A stretch of DNA of 64,000 nt from positions 41,023,001 to 41,087,000 of the forward strand of contig CM059587.1 of assembly GCA_030407085.1 (NCBI GenBank). Direction: 5' to 3'. Of this stretch, positions 36,550-47,419 are shown in pieces. A program made the position numbers and the translations under genes. How positions within the stretch are numbered: the stretch's first letter is position 1; every line of letters begins with the position of its first letter. Source of the DNA: Trichopria drosophilae. Lineage: Eukaryota; Arthropoda; Insecta; Hymenoptera; Diapriidae. The notes beneath the pieces were generated by a model that did not search any database, was not told where the DNA came from, and saw only the letters and a program-made list of their open reading frames with translations.

Positions 36550-38000
36550 TTATTTTTTAAAAAATGATTCAACAATCAGTCTGAGGTTATGCAACTTAAA
36601 ATACTGTTGACAACTCGAATCGAACGTCATGTGCAGTCACGGAATTTTGTTGACCACAACTTATTTTACAATAGATTATTCAAAGAATGATTATTGTAAT
36701 TTATGGCGTTAAATAATTAATAAACTACTACTCAAAACAACCATGCTGTATTGTTGTCACGTCAAGGCTAAAGAAGCTGGCTGGCGCACACCATTGTCAA
36801 GTTAGTGCCAGGTTTACGGCTAACCTACGTCAGAATATCGCTAAATAAATCCACTCTAGTTCCTGTTTAATGCCACAGTTAAGATAGCATTTGGCTGATC
36901 ATTTTTAGACGCTGACTTGCTTACAATTCTAGATCCCAGTCAGATAAAGAGGAAGCAAGGTTCACACCAGCCTAGCGCCATGGAAATTTTCTTCCATGGT
37001 ATCTTTTTTTCTGCTTATTTTTCTGTTGTTCAGATTATAACATAATTATAATTAAATGTATATCCTGTTTATAAACTACATTTAGCAACTGAAATATTTT
37101 CAGAACAATTAATATTATTTTAATTCTTGTTTTATGTTTGAACAATGCCAGTGCAATATTCAGAAAGCTTATAGTTTTCATAAAATCACTGGATTGATGC
37201 AGCATTTTGAAGTAGGGCGTTGTTGAAAACCGGGATAACTTCTAGAGATCCACTTACTTCTACAGATTTCAATTAATCCCCTTAATTAGTGTAAAACAGT
37301 TGCAGTGAAAGACGATCCTTCAAATTCCTATTCTGAACTTACAAAATTATCTATATATAAAAATGAAATCTCAAAGTCCTTAAAGCTTTTTAATTATATA
37401 ATTGAAATAATTCTACGAGAATAAGACTTGAGGAATAAAATACAGTCAAATGGTCGTTGAAAATATTAAAACTTTAAAATATTTTAAAGTGCAATTCGTA
37501 TTATCATCAATTCTAAATTATTTCATTTCTCTGCTACTTGCGTCTCTATATTTGTTTACAATAACACGGAGAAGCTTGTTTCCTGCCCAATTAGTAATGC
37601 ATAGTATTTTCCTCAGTCGGTTGTGTGCAATTTCAATTGCAGATCCTCCAACCTGGTTTTTCGAACGAATACCCAACGCGGTACACGTCAATGACAGCGC
37701 TGCGTATTCTGCAGAGAAACGAGCTTGGGGTCGAAATAATTAATATTGACGGTAATACAACTACGCATTCGCCATCGAAGTAAACTGTCGACTATAATGG
37801 TACTCGAATTAATTTCCGAATTTTATATTTCATATTTGATGAATTTTTCAAACATTGTAAGAATCGATAAAATTACAATCAAGATACTTTTCAAACAAAA
37901 TTGATCTTTTTTAGCTGAGTAATTATGTGATTTAAATATATTTGTATTCTGTGGCCTCAATTCACTAGTTCTATCGTACTTTGCAAAACGATAAATTATA
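36550..38000. other. No gene seen
   Basis: Mixed AT-rich DNA with a GC-richer piece at 36740-36990 that has no recognisable feature. The frame at 37450-37743 (97 codons, plus) starts in AT-rich sequence and has no known motif. Confidence 0.45.
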
Positions 38001-38006
38001 TTATAC

Positions 38007-38157
38007 ACTTACTCTAAATTTCGTAGAGTTAGAAATAACTCTTTATGAAGTGAAAATGGAATCACTGTAGAGAAAGAGAAAATTCTTATACTTTGAGAGT
38101 GAATTTGAATTCTATGTAGAGTGAGAATTCAATCTTTTACTAGACTTTTAGTTAGAG
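38007..38157. mobile_element. Possible short MITE with ACTCTAA ends
   Basis: It starts actctaaatttc and ends gttagagt. Inside, agagttagaaataactct, gagagtgaattt and agagtgagaattc give several ACTCT/AGAGT inverted words. Only about 7 terminal bases pair cleanly, so this is weak. Confidence 0.3.
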
Positions 38158-38309
38158 TTAAAAACGCCCCATGTCGGACAACGTATCTTGATTTGATTTA
38201 TTTTCAAATCGTTATTTTTTTCCTGGACCTATGCACCCGTGGAAAAACTACTACAAATATAAGTTACAAAAATAGAAAATCTTGATTATCTTTCAAGGTC
38301 CGAAGTAGT

Positions 38310-38547
38310 AGGTTATTGGGAGTCGCTGATTACGAATATGAACTCAGATTCATAATCAGCAACCCCAAACAACCCTAAGTACCCAGCTTCATCTCGATCG
38401 TTTTCCCATTTTAGCGGCTATATTGATCCTCCATTTTGAATTTTCAAGATCTGAGTTGAGATTCGTAATCAGCGATCCAAAAAAAAACCGAGTACTCATT
38501 TTCATGAAAATGGTTCATCAGAAAAATGCGTGCCGGAAAGGGTTAAG
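38310..38547. repeat. Dispersed family copy with internal hairpin and GGG|TTAA end
   Basis: A hairpin (38321-38361) pairs gtcgctgattacgaatatga with tcagattcataatcagc. It is followed by cctccattttgaattttc, gagattcgtaatcagcgatc and gtgccggaaaggg, directly before TTAA. This is the clearest copy of the family scattered through the window. The end CCGGAAAGGG-TTAA resembles the right end of the TTAA element at 23991-24510. Confidence 0.6.
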
Positions 38548-38689
38548 TAGTGAAAAGCAACATCAGATTTATAATAGTAGTTCTAACTACTCCCACTCCT
38601 TTCAGTAAGTAGTATTCGATAAATCTGATGTTATTTATATACATTTTTCCGTTAAATACACCCTTTTGAATTTAAAAAAATTGACAACG

Positions 38690-38830
38690 CATTCGTAATC
38701 AAAGATCCTGAAACCCCCTATTTACATAGTTTTCAGTGGTACACAAGTCATTATTTCAAATTCGTCCGCCACATTCAATCACCATTTTGAATTTTCAGAA
38801 ACTGACATCGGATTTGCAAGCAACTACCTG
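38690..38830. repeat. Dispersed repeat fragment
   Basis: The phrases cattcgtaatcaaagatcct and attttcagaaactgacatcg, with ccgccacattcaatcaccat, are diverged members of the same family as 38310-38547. Confidence 0.5.
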
Positions 38831-39329
38831 GAAAATTATCCAGTAACTAGTTCCAAACAAATCTGTTTCTTGTTTTTAATATTTTTTAGTATGTTCGGAA
38901 AGACGCCAGATAAATGAGAACCACATGAAAACATAACCCATCAGCTCCACCTTATAGTTTTCAATTCCTAAGTTCCTGCTGATGTTACACAGGATTGATT
39001 AACTTGACCAGATAAAGTATCCTGAAAGAAAATCGAACCGGATCTTATTCCCTCCTAGTAGTGATACCATTGAAAAATCAAATATAGAATCCATAATAGT
39101 CAAATATTTATAATGTGAACGGACAAAGATAGCAGTGAAGTATCAACAAAAATCAGAATCCACCAGCATGGAGCCTTAACCAAGGTAGTTTCCAACATTA
39201 TATCCCAACCTCGCTGAAAGCCAACAAAAAGTAAACAGAAAGCAATTAAGGAAGCGCATTAAAAAAAAAGAGGTTACAAATAAGTTTTTCCCTTTGTTCG
39301 GAATAATTAGCAGTCAATGACACAGGATC

Positions 39330-39960
39330 CAACCTTTCATAATATCGTTTAATTTCCAAGTTTATGTCGCTTCCTTTGTGATGCAGGGAAGCCACGGAAA
39401 AGGCAAACGAGAATTCTGAAACCGAGTTGCAGGGAGGTCGAGCACTTGAAAAGTAGCAGAAACGGGAAAAGTTTTGTCATAGCAATTTCCAAGGGGTGCG
39501 TCCATCCACAGTCGCATTGGAAGTAACTGAAACGCGGTATCGGTTTCGAGCCTAGATTTTCCATAGAAATCCACGGCAGGGGATTGAAATGCGGTTTTTA
39601 TAGTCGCCATGCACAGACCGCGTCACAATTCCGGCATGCCGTCAACAAGATAGTGCCTATTCGCGCTCCAATGCCGGTTTTCGTTAGATTATTCCTGCGG
39701 TTTTCTTCGAATAATGCGCAGGTTGATATATTTTCCCGACAATGGTCGATCAATTCGAAGCGATATCGCGACAATCGCCTGAACACTGGAAAATTCGTGC
39801 CGTGTACGATTTCACCGGAAATGGAATAAAACGTAATCAAAAAGTAATTATGCGACAGAGGCCCTCGGAATCGAATAATCGGGAGCGAGATGTCAAGTTG
39901 TCAGTACCAATGCGATATCCACCAATAAGCTTCAATTTACGTCGACAATACGGTTAACGC
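39330..39960. other. GC-richer unique island 2
   Basis: About 630 bases, CpG-rich and non-repetitive, in which long frames (70-82 codons) overlap on both strands (39349-39564, 39362-39610 and 39598-39840 minus; 39584-39829 and 39742-39957 plus). Overlapping open frames on both strands are expected where stop codons are rare because of GC content, and no frame has a recognisable domain. Possible conserved regulatory element; not called as a gene. Confidence 0.4.
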
Positions 39961-39964
39961 TTTT

Positions 39965-42410
39965 TCCCACTCGAAATCGTCTCAGATTGCCTTTTATTAC
40001 TGAAATCTAAGCTACTATAGTCTACCATTTATTTCCTTCATAGCACATCTCTGACTTTCTTTTGAAATCCAAATTAAGTTTTCAAATAAATATTTCAACA
40101 ATGTCACCATCGTAGTTCAGGAATTCGAGGGTGCTTGAACAATTTCGCAACGATATGTACTCTGGCACTTCGTGCGGAAGTATTCCGCATGTTTCAGCAA
40201 TTTCCTTCAAATATTTGTACATTATGGTTTGGTGGAAACCTTAGTAACCCACGAATCTTTCCATGCAATAACACTCCAAATGAAATTACATTTATGAAAA
40301 TTTTTATTGAAATGAAAAAGTATCGTCTATGTGGTTAGATAGGTGATGTATTGCGGCTTATTTTCCTTTTTTGCACTTGTGACTATCCACTAGTACTGCA
40401 AGTACCTACCGCATCTCTTTGACGTAACTTCTTCGTTTGGAATCGATTCCAAACATTGCGCATTCCAGACTTTAATTATTTTCTATTTTTTATTATTGCC
40501 GGGCTTTGCATCCTCATTTCCCTTCAACAACTCTTTGGCTACAAGTTTGTTATTTACCTCATCGTTTCATTACGTTCCATTTGTAACACGTATCATGTAC
40601 GCCCATGTTTGATAAAATGCTATTCGCTCGATCTCTGAAGAAGCCCATGGGTTAGCATTTATAATTAACTTTTCGGGCTAAATCCAATTAATGCGACGTT
40701 CAGTTTTGCAGACCATTTTACCGACATTTTTTTTCAAATGAAAGATCGTTTTTCGCCAGTTTCTTCCAAAGAATCCCGCGACGTTTAATTAAAAGGGTGC
40801 AGAAAAAAAATATAATCCAAAGTATTTAAACCAATTACATTATCTGATCGAATTTTTATTATTGTCGTTGAGTGGATTACTCTTTAAGTACTCTTCTATA
40901 TTCCGAAAAAAAGTTTCGAGTAAATCCATACAATTTTTGAAAACGATATTGGAGGAATTCTGGTTGGTATTCAAGGTGATTACTAACTGTTTACTACTTA
41001 TTAACGAGCGTTAATCGTAGAAATTAAATAAATAAACAGAAATATGCATAAACAAGTTATGTCCTTAAAGAATCCGTTGAAAGAATTTTAACACTTTTTC
41101 CAATAAATAATGTGTGCACTCGACAAGGTACTTTTACTAAAATTTTGTTGTGGTTAAATAGTTACATTAGTGCTCTAACCAAATTCAGGTATTTTTTATT
41201 ACGCTCTTTCGATTCGTGATGTTCAAAATTAATAGAACATTAATATCCCGATTGTTGTTGGGAAACAAGAAGAACGCAGTTTTTCATGTCGTTTTGTTTC
41301 GTAATTGAGTATTTTTACCTTGAAACTTCTCATGAATTTATCTCTTTAGATGGTGCAATTAACGTCTAAACTTGAAAATTCTGCACGTGGTAAAATTTAT
41401 TTGAACCAGGCGATTCCATTAAAGCGGTTGAAATGCCAGGAAATTTCCAAAAGTTTCCAAAATTAATGACTGATCTTCAACGAGTATTTAATGATCAATA
41501 TGGTATAATGAATAGGTCTAGTTTTCTAATTTTTTGAAACTGCAATTTTCTTAAGTGATTTGCTTTTAATTTTTTTTTTAAGTTAGTGGCTTTTAAATGC
41601 TGAAGAGTTGACCTGGAATGTTCGATAACTCAAATGTAATTGAAATGACTATTTTTAATTTCAACTATTAATTTGTTTACTCTAAACCTTTCGTCCAAAT
41701 ACTGCTAAATTCGAATATATTATATTATTTTAAAAAGTATTGTTACATAGGAAACAAAAAAGGAAGATGGTGAACCAAGTGTAATCTCATTATGTAATAA
41801 TTTCAGCTCATGAGATATTATGAATCTCTTGCTTGAATTTTCATAAGGTTATATTAAAAATAAAAATGATCAAAATGAGAAATATTATACATTCAAGGAA
41901 TGCAATATACTTCCAACGTCCGAAACCTTGAGTAACTAATTTCACGCTTCCTGCTTTCCGCATACATATGTCTGATTTATACATAACCACTACTCTTTAC
42001 CTGTAATAATAAACAGTTAATTTTGGAATTGCGATACTTGCTGACGTTCCAATTTAAAAATAGATGATGGGTATGAATGGTCCTACCGTGCAAAAATACA
42101 AATCTCCCATACTTGCGTTGGAAGTGCATTTAAGTGTTGTATTATTCAACGAGTATAGTAATTTTCCAAAACAAATTACGGGAGATGCACTACAAATAAA
42201 TTCCATATTAAATTTGTTTGATAAATTTCCGGAAAACATCCTTTAATAAATGACAAGACCGCAATACAGATAAAAAATCGAAGTTAAACATTAATTTTGT
42301 AAGTGCGATATTTATTTATTACATTTTTACTTATCTCGCAATTTTAAGAAGAAAGCTTAAATTTAGAATAAATACAAATAGCAAATTTTGAAAGTCAAGG
42401 GTATGTTACA
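39965..42410. other. No gene seen
   Basis: AT-rich unique DNA with mildly CpG-richer pieces at 40380-40640. Frames at 40135-40638 and 42054-42246 are short, unrecognised and partly on opposite strands. Confidence 0.45.
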
Positions 42411-42416
42411 TGTATC

Positions 42417-43299
42417 CCAAGTAAAAAAATTATGAATAAATTATACATAGGTTATACATAATCATTAATCAAAATTTATACATAATGTTCACAAAATATA
42501 TATTAAAAATAATAATTATAAAAATTTAATGTACTAATAATATTAAGATAATAATTATAAAGTATTATTTAACCAATTTCTATGTCTGAAAAATAAATAT
42601 ATTTGATGTAATGATTCCGCGACTTGGGTTGAAATTTCAAGTGACGGAACGAAGACATCGAAACATAAAGACACATGAAAAAATGAAACATTTAATTAAA
42701 AATAAAACAGCCATTGACATCCGACCACAAAAGTAATATCCGCTGATCAACTGTCCACATTTTCCTGGATTATCAGGAACTGTCAAATATCGCCATGAAA
42801 ATCGTCAGCAGCTTCAAATCTGAAAATCTAATCCAAAGAAAATCCAAATCCGAAAGAAACCAATAAAACGAGGAAAGAAATCACATTTTACTATTATTTA
42901 TTTAATTTATTTATTTCATAATGTATATCTCTCTTTAATATACCTGCTTTAGTGGAGGTTCCACAGAAACTTTCAAAAATAAATCTGTGAAAATTCATGA
43001 TTATCGCGGAGTTGTGGCCAGTGATTAAATGGTATGAGTAATGAAGTCAAATTTCAATGGTTTAATTTCCAGTTTAATAAAATATACCTCATTCGTGTTG
43101 ATGCTTCGTCGTGTCGCATCGCAAAAACGTTTCGTGGACTTTTGCACACGTCGAATGTGATTTTGCTCTTTTTTTTAATTTGCATACCTTATGTCTAGAT
43201 TATTTATAGATGATGTATGTTCAATTCTATACATAATCTATACGTGGATGATTATGTATAAATTATGTACAATTTATTCATAATTTATTACGTGATTGC
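42417..43299. mobile_element. DNA element with about 70-bp ATAATTTATACATAA-type ends
   Basis: The left end, from cccaagtaaaaaaattatg through aataaattatacatag and ttatacataatcat, has an inverted partner at the right: atgattatgtataaattatg, acaatttattcataattt, attacgtgattg. Pairing covers about 70 bases per end with mismatches. The interior has no coding frame. It could be a non-autonomous DNA transposon of about 0.88 kb. No target duplication fixed. Confidence 0.55.
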
Positions 43300-43548
43300 C
43301 CGTTTTTAAATTTGTTTTTAGATGATTAGATATATGTTACTTAATTGAATGCAATAAAACTATACTGATAATATACAACAGAAGTAAACTAAAAACACCT
43401 AAAATCTGTACGGCTCTGAAATGCTTTTTGGAAATTAACAATGCTTCCAACCTTTTTGGATTTGATTTTGCATTTATTTACAGTAGCATACTTACGATGG
43501 TATGTATCGAAATTATAATAAGTACAATTATCATAGCCCTGGTAAAAA

Positions 43549-43622
43549 TCTGTCCAGTTTTTTGTTACACTGCCCATTTTCCTTATATCTTAAACATGGC
43601 AAATAACAAAACTGGACAGAAA
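43549..43622. repeat. Hairpin with TCTGTCCAGTTTT arms
   Basis: tctgtccagttttttgtta pairs with taacaaaactggacaga across a loop of about 35 bases. It may be a very small foldback or a MITE remnant. The 76-codon frame covering it is a by-product. Confidence 0.6.
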
Positions 43623-43765
43623 CTAGACAAAAACTGGACTCATTTTCTAGTAGTTTAAAAGCATAAAATATATTAATTACAAAGTCAAGGAGAGTCTCCA
43701 ATTTTCAGATTATTGGATATACATATTACTAATATTTAATAAATGGAAAGAAACTAAACTGATAG

Positions 43766-44245
43766 GGTGCAAAAGAATTAATACGAATAAAAATTCTTTA
43801 TAAAATTGGAATTCGTTGTATATTAAGATGAGTCATATATATGCAAAGATCGAAAAGCGTTAGCTTTGTTGGGATATCTAATTCCTGATGGTTTCAATTT
43901 TTTATATTTATATATATTTATTATAATTTTAATACATATATACTTCTATTAATTGTGTAATGCAAATAAGTCTGTGTAAAATGAAACAGCATACATTGAG
44001 AGAGAGAGTGAGATATGATCTAACAACTTACTTACAGTGCCGAAGAGAGTTTAGGGTTTTTAGTTCCTTGGACAGATGTCAGCAGCAGTAAATAGAGTAA
44101 AACTGCACTGGTAATGTGCAAAAAGAATTAATACAGATTAGAATTGTTTATAAAATGACCATTCTTTGAATATTAAGACGAATAAGATGTATACGACAAC
44201 CTTAAAAGCGTAAACTATCTTTGGCTATCTAATAATCGTTGAAAA
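43766..44245. repeat. Diverged direct repeat, two copies about 350 bp apart
   Basis: gtgcaaaagaattaatacga (from about 43767) and gtgcaaaaagaattaataca (from about 44117) each lead into a shared order of words: tttataaaat, attcnttgnatattaag, aaaagcgt and tatctaat. Each copy is about 125 bp. It is a local duplication, with age suggested by many substitutions. Confidence 0.55.
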
Positions 44246-44249
44246 GCAT

Positions 44250-44795
44250 ACTATGCCCTCAATCTTCATTATTCCTGGAATTGAATTGGGTTAACTTTTA
44301 ATTTAATTGAATTCTATTGCACAATGTTAAATAACCTACGCAATATGTATTAATTACAAAGAGCTTGATGAGTCTGATCATTTACAACAAAAATAAAACA
44401 GACTTCATATTAAGTTATAATATTAATCAGAGATAGAAGCATATAAAAATTATCACATATTTGATGATGGTGAATGTAGGATATATCACGTATTGAAATC
44501 TAATAAACCGTAAACTCATTTCATGTTAACGAAACGCGAAAATGTAAAATTTAAACATGTAAATCGGGGTATAGCCTTTATATTCCACAACTTGATGTTC
44601 TGCTTATTCAGTGCCAGTTCTTATTATTTTATTGTATGTTATACATAATAACTATACATATGGAAGTATATAAAATGAAAATGTTGTATGAAGAATTGGA
44701 AGGTTAACCTCAAATTTAAATTAGCTTGAACCTGATAATAAACCGAAAATACATAATCGTTTATGAAGAAAAATCTAATATATACAAACTGTCAA
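44250..44795. other. No gene seen
   Basis: AT-rich sequence without a recognisable element. The small frames starting near 44726 run into the foldback element and are not genes. Confidence 0.5.
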
Positions 44796-44798
44796 GTG

Positions 44799-44806
44799 CC
44801 AAAGTG
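44799..44806. repeat. 8-bp target duplication, left copy
   Basis: CCAAAGTG, repeated exactly at 45038-45045 across the foldback element. Confidence 0.8.
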
Positions 44807-45037
44807 GGGTGCGGGTCGAAAAACCGACAAATCAAAAAGCCGACAGGTCAAAAAACCGACAGTCATAAAGCCGACAGTCAAAAAACCGACAGTCGAAATA
44901 CCGACACATAAAAAAAAAGACACATCGTCAGGAGGACAGTCATTCTTTGAACTGTCGGTTATTTGACTGTCGGCTTTTCGATTGTCGGTTTTTCGACCTG
45001 TCGGCATTTTGATTTGTCGGTTTTTCGACCCGCACCC
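44807..45037. mobile_element. Foldback element built of CCGAC units, with 8-bp target duplication
   Basis: The element is 231 bp. Its ends GGGTGCGGGTCGAAAAACCG are perfect inverted repeats and pairing continues inward. The left half is six tandem units of about 15-16 bp of the form tcaaaaaaccgacag, and the right half is five units in the opposite orientation (ctgtcggtttttcga type). A spacer of about 40 bp lies between. CCAAAGTG flanks both sides. An 8-bp duplication fits hAT, P or Merlin-type transposases; the GGG terminus would suit Merlin best, but this is inference. An older copy lies at 8430-8665. Open frames on both strands here are repeat artefacts. Confidence 0.85.
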
Positions 45038-45045
45038 CCAAAGTG
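45038..45045. repeat. 8-bp target duplication, right copy
   Basis: CCAAAGTG, identical to 44799-44806. Confidence 0.8.
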
Positions 45046-45049
45046 CAAA

Positions 45050-47045
45050 AATGCCAAATACATCTAAACGCATATCTATATATTTTTCTTATATGGACAT
45101 TAATAAGTACATTTGGAATTTTTAACGGCTCTCCATAATTCCTTACTGTGTCCTTATTCGTATTCCTTAATTCCTTACTTTTCATGATATTTTTTTCCAT
45201 TGTCAAAAGAACCAGTAATCATAATAAAATAAAAATTAATTTCCCTATTGTTGTAGTAAGATTTCATATTATGATTCAATAAGGATTTGACGATAGTTGG
45301 CTCCATTGCTAACTAGGCAAGACACAAACGTAAGGAATTTTTTGTACTGTAGATTAACTCTTTTCTGGTACCTTCCTCGGCGGCATTTTGCAATACTGAT
45401 ATTGTAGAGGACGAAAATGGTGCGAATGTCATGAAAATTTTCAGTTATTAAGTGATTAATAATATAGGGCAACTAAATGAGACCCGCTTTCTTAACCAGA
45501 AACCTGACTATAAACAAAGAAAAAAGAATGGTTAATGGAACCATAGGTAGCAGGTGGAAATAGTTGTAACATGTGATGATAGTTGAGTTAACGTGAAAAC
45601 CTATCATTGACAGCACCAAACATTGCAGTGAGTATAATTAAGCTTGGCTTAATGTTGATAATCTTACTGCACCTTAATTAAACTTGTCATAAGATTCGGT
45701 GCTGTTAGGGGTTATTATTACACTTAAGAGTACTGTAAAATAAACTACATAATAACTGCTTTTAGTAAAGTAATAGGTTTCATTCAATCAATTCGATTCC
45801 ATCAATTTTACTACGGAGGAATATTCAGATTTACTATTTAATTGTGAACCTGCGGTAAATTTGAGGGTATGTACTCTACTATGTACTTATGTACTCTATT
45901 TATGGATTGTGAAATAGTAGATCGGAGAATATTACGTGGTCTTGTTCACTGACGAAATCGTTAATTTAACCATTTTGTTTAATCTCATATTTAACTTTTG
46001 TAAAATGTTTCCATTAAACATTTGTTTTTCTCTGTTCTTTTCCGATCGTTTTCGGCGCGTTTGACCAAAATCTGGCTGCGGAATGCTCTATTACTTCAGG
46101 ATTTTGTGGTATTCTAAAATTTGGATTCATCAAAAAAATGTGACGAAAATTGATATTCTTTTTTAAAAAGTGGCGTTTCTAAAGTACATGCAACATCTGT
46201 ACAAAATTTAGTTTTAGAAAAAATATGTATAATTAACATTTGTATAATTTGCTAATTCATTTAAAGTCGAATTCCAAAACTTTCCGCTAATTCTATTTTA
46301 ATTCTATTGTAGGGTGAAAAATACTTATGTTGGGTGTTGGACAGAGACTCATATATGTGTTGTCTATCAATGTAGTACGTCCACTACATAACTTGGTTGA
46401 TTAATTTGTTTTCCAGGTAGTATTCTTTACACTTTCGGAAATCTCCTTACGAAATTTAATCATTTTCAAAAGTTCTGGCCATAATGGAGAATGAAATGAC
46501 ATGTAATTACGTTATTTAAATTCAAGTTCTGGATTTTTTAATTTGTTTTCTACCCAACATGAAAGTTACTTTAAAAATTGTCATTAACCTCGTCATGAAA
46601 TGTCATAATGAAAAATAAAAAGTTACTAACGTTATTTCTCAAATGCAAGTTTATCAGCGAATGCATTCATTAAATTCTAGACTATTGTAGGTTTCAAACA
46701 GCGTCCATAACCTACCCAGACAGCAAAATAAAAAAGAATTCAGAATGATTTCGAAATGTGCTCTAAAAGAAGTCAGGTGTTCCACTTTCTGAGGGTTTTC
46801 TGAGGGTTTTCTAGCCATGATGTCTCTTTTTATGACTCTCTTTTACAATGCAGTTGTTGCTTGCACATTTTATACTTTATTCAATATAATATATAGAATA
46901 CATACCATTAGCATAGCAAGGAATACAAATGTATATGTACAAAGTATGAGCTACATGAACAAAGCTGCGATATCCATTTCAGTGGAACAAACTTCTTGTG
47001 GAACGAATTATACATGTGTTCGTAAACATAACAAAGTTACACCTC
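45050..47045. other. No supported gene
   Basis: AT-rich. A small imperfect hairpin around 45612-45713 pairs gacagcaccaaa with ttcggtgctgtt and gcagtgag with cttactgc. A 117-codon plus frame (46817-47170) has a hydrophobic start but no known motif and runs through the hairpin at 47051-47096. I do not call it a gene. Confidence 0.4.
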
Positions 47046-47050
47046 TTTCG

Positions 47051-47096
47051 AAAAGTTATCGAAATGTCGAATTTTTTAAACATTTCGATAACTTTT
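47051..47096. repeat. Perfect 16-bp hairpin AAAAGTTATCGAAATG
   Basis: aaaagttatcgaaatg (47051-47066) pairs exactly with catttcgataactttt (47081-47096) over a 14-base loop. Weaker pairing (tgttcgt with acgaaca) continues outside. It could be a small foldback remnant; a transcribed hairpin is possible but unsupported. Confidence 0.7.
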
Positions 47097-47280
47097 CCTT
47101 GACGAACACAAATGTCTATTTTGGAATTACATGGAAAAATTGCAACTATATCAGTTGCCAACAATTTTAACAAATTATTTCTAATAAAATTGCTACATTC
47201 AAACACAAATATTAACTAAAGTTGAACCCCTTATTGATAATATTAGAAATAAATGAATAGAGCGTTTATATCATTAAACA

Positions 47281-47410
47281 GCAAAAAAGACATCTTTAAG
47301 AAAATTTAAAAATGGTAAGATGTCTAAAATACTTATCAGAAAGAGTTCTTAATATTATCTTTTAGAAGATTTTAGGAGTTCTAGAAGACCTCTCAAATAC
47401 GAGGTCTCAG
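47281..47410. repeat. AGATGTCTTT/GAAGAT degenerate repeat
   Basis: Repeated words such as agacatcttt, aagatgtct, cttttagaagatttt and ctagaagacctc occur in both orientations, as at 5045-5200. Weak family resemblance only. Confidence 0.25.
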
Positions 47411-47419
47411 AATCGAACT

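Noticed and set aside
44807..45037. Regular about 16-bp repeats that might suggest a CRISPR array
   Set aside because: Units are too short, have no unique spacers, flip orientation halfway and are bounded by inverted ends with a target duplication; the host is eukaryotic.
44726..45206. Overlapping open frames on both strands over the CCGAC foldback
   Set aside because: They are translations of the tandem units; the mirrored frames arise from the inverted arrays and no start or splice context supports a gene.
45612..45713. microRNA-like hairpin
   Set aside because: Pairing is interrupted and the loop is long; no mature-length uninterrupted arm.
46415..46430. tgttttccag joined to gtagta
   Set aside because: Donor half lacks +5 G and no convincing branch point precedes it.
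46817..47170. 117-codon frame with hydrophobic N terminus
   Set aside because: Runs through a perfect hairpin, has no recognisable domain and lies in AT-rich non-coding DNA.
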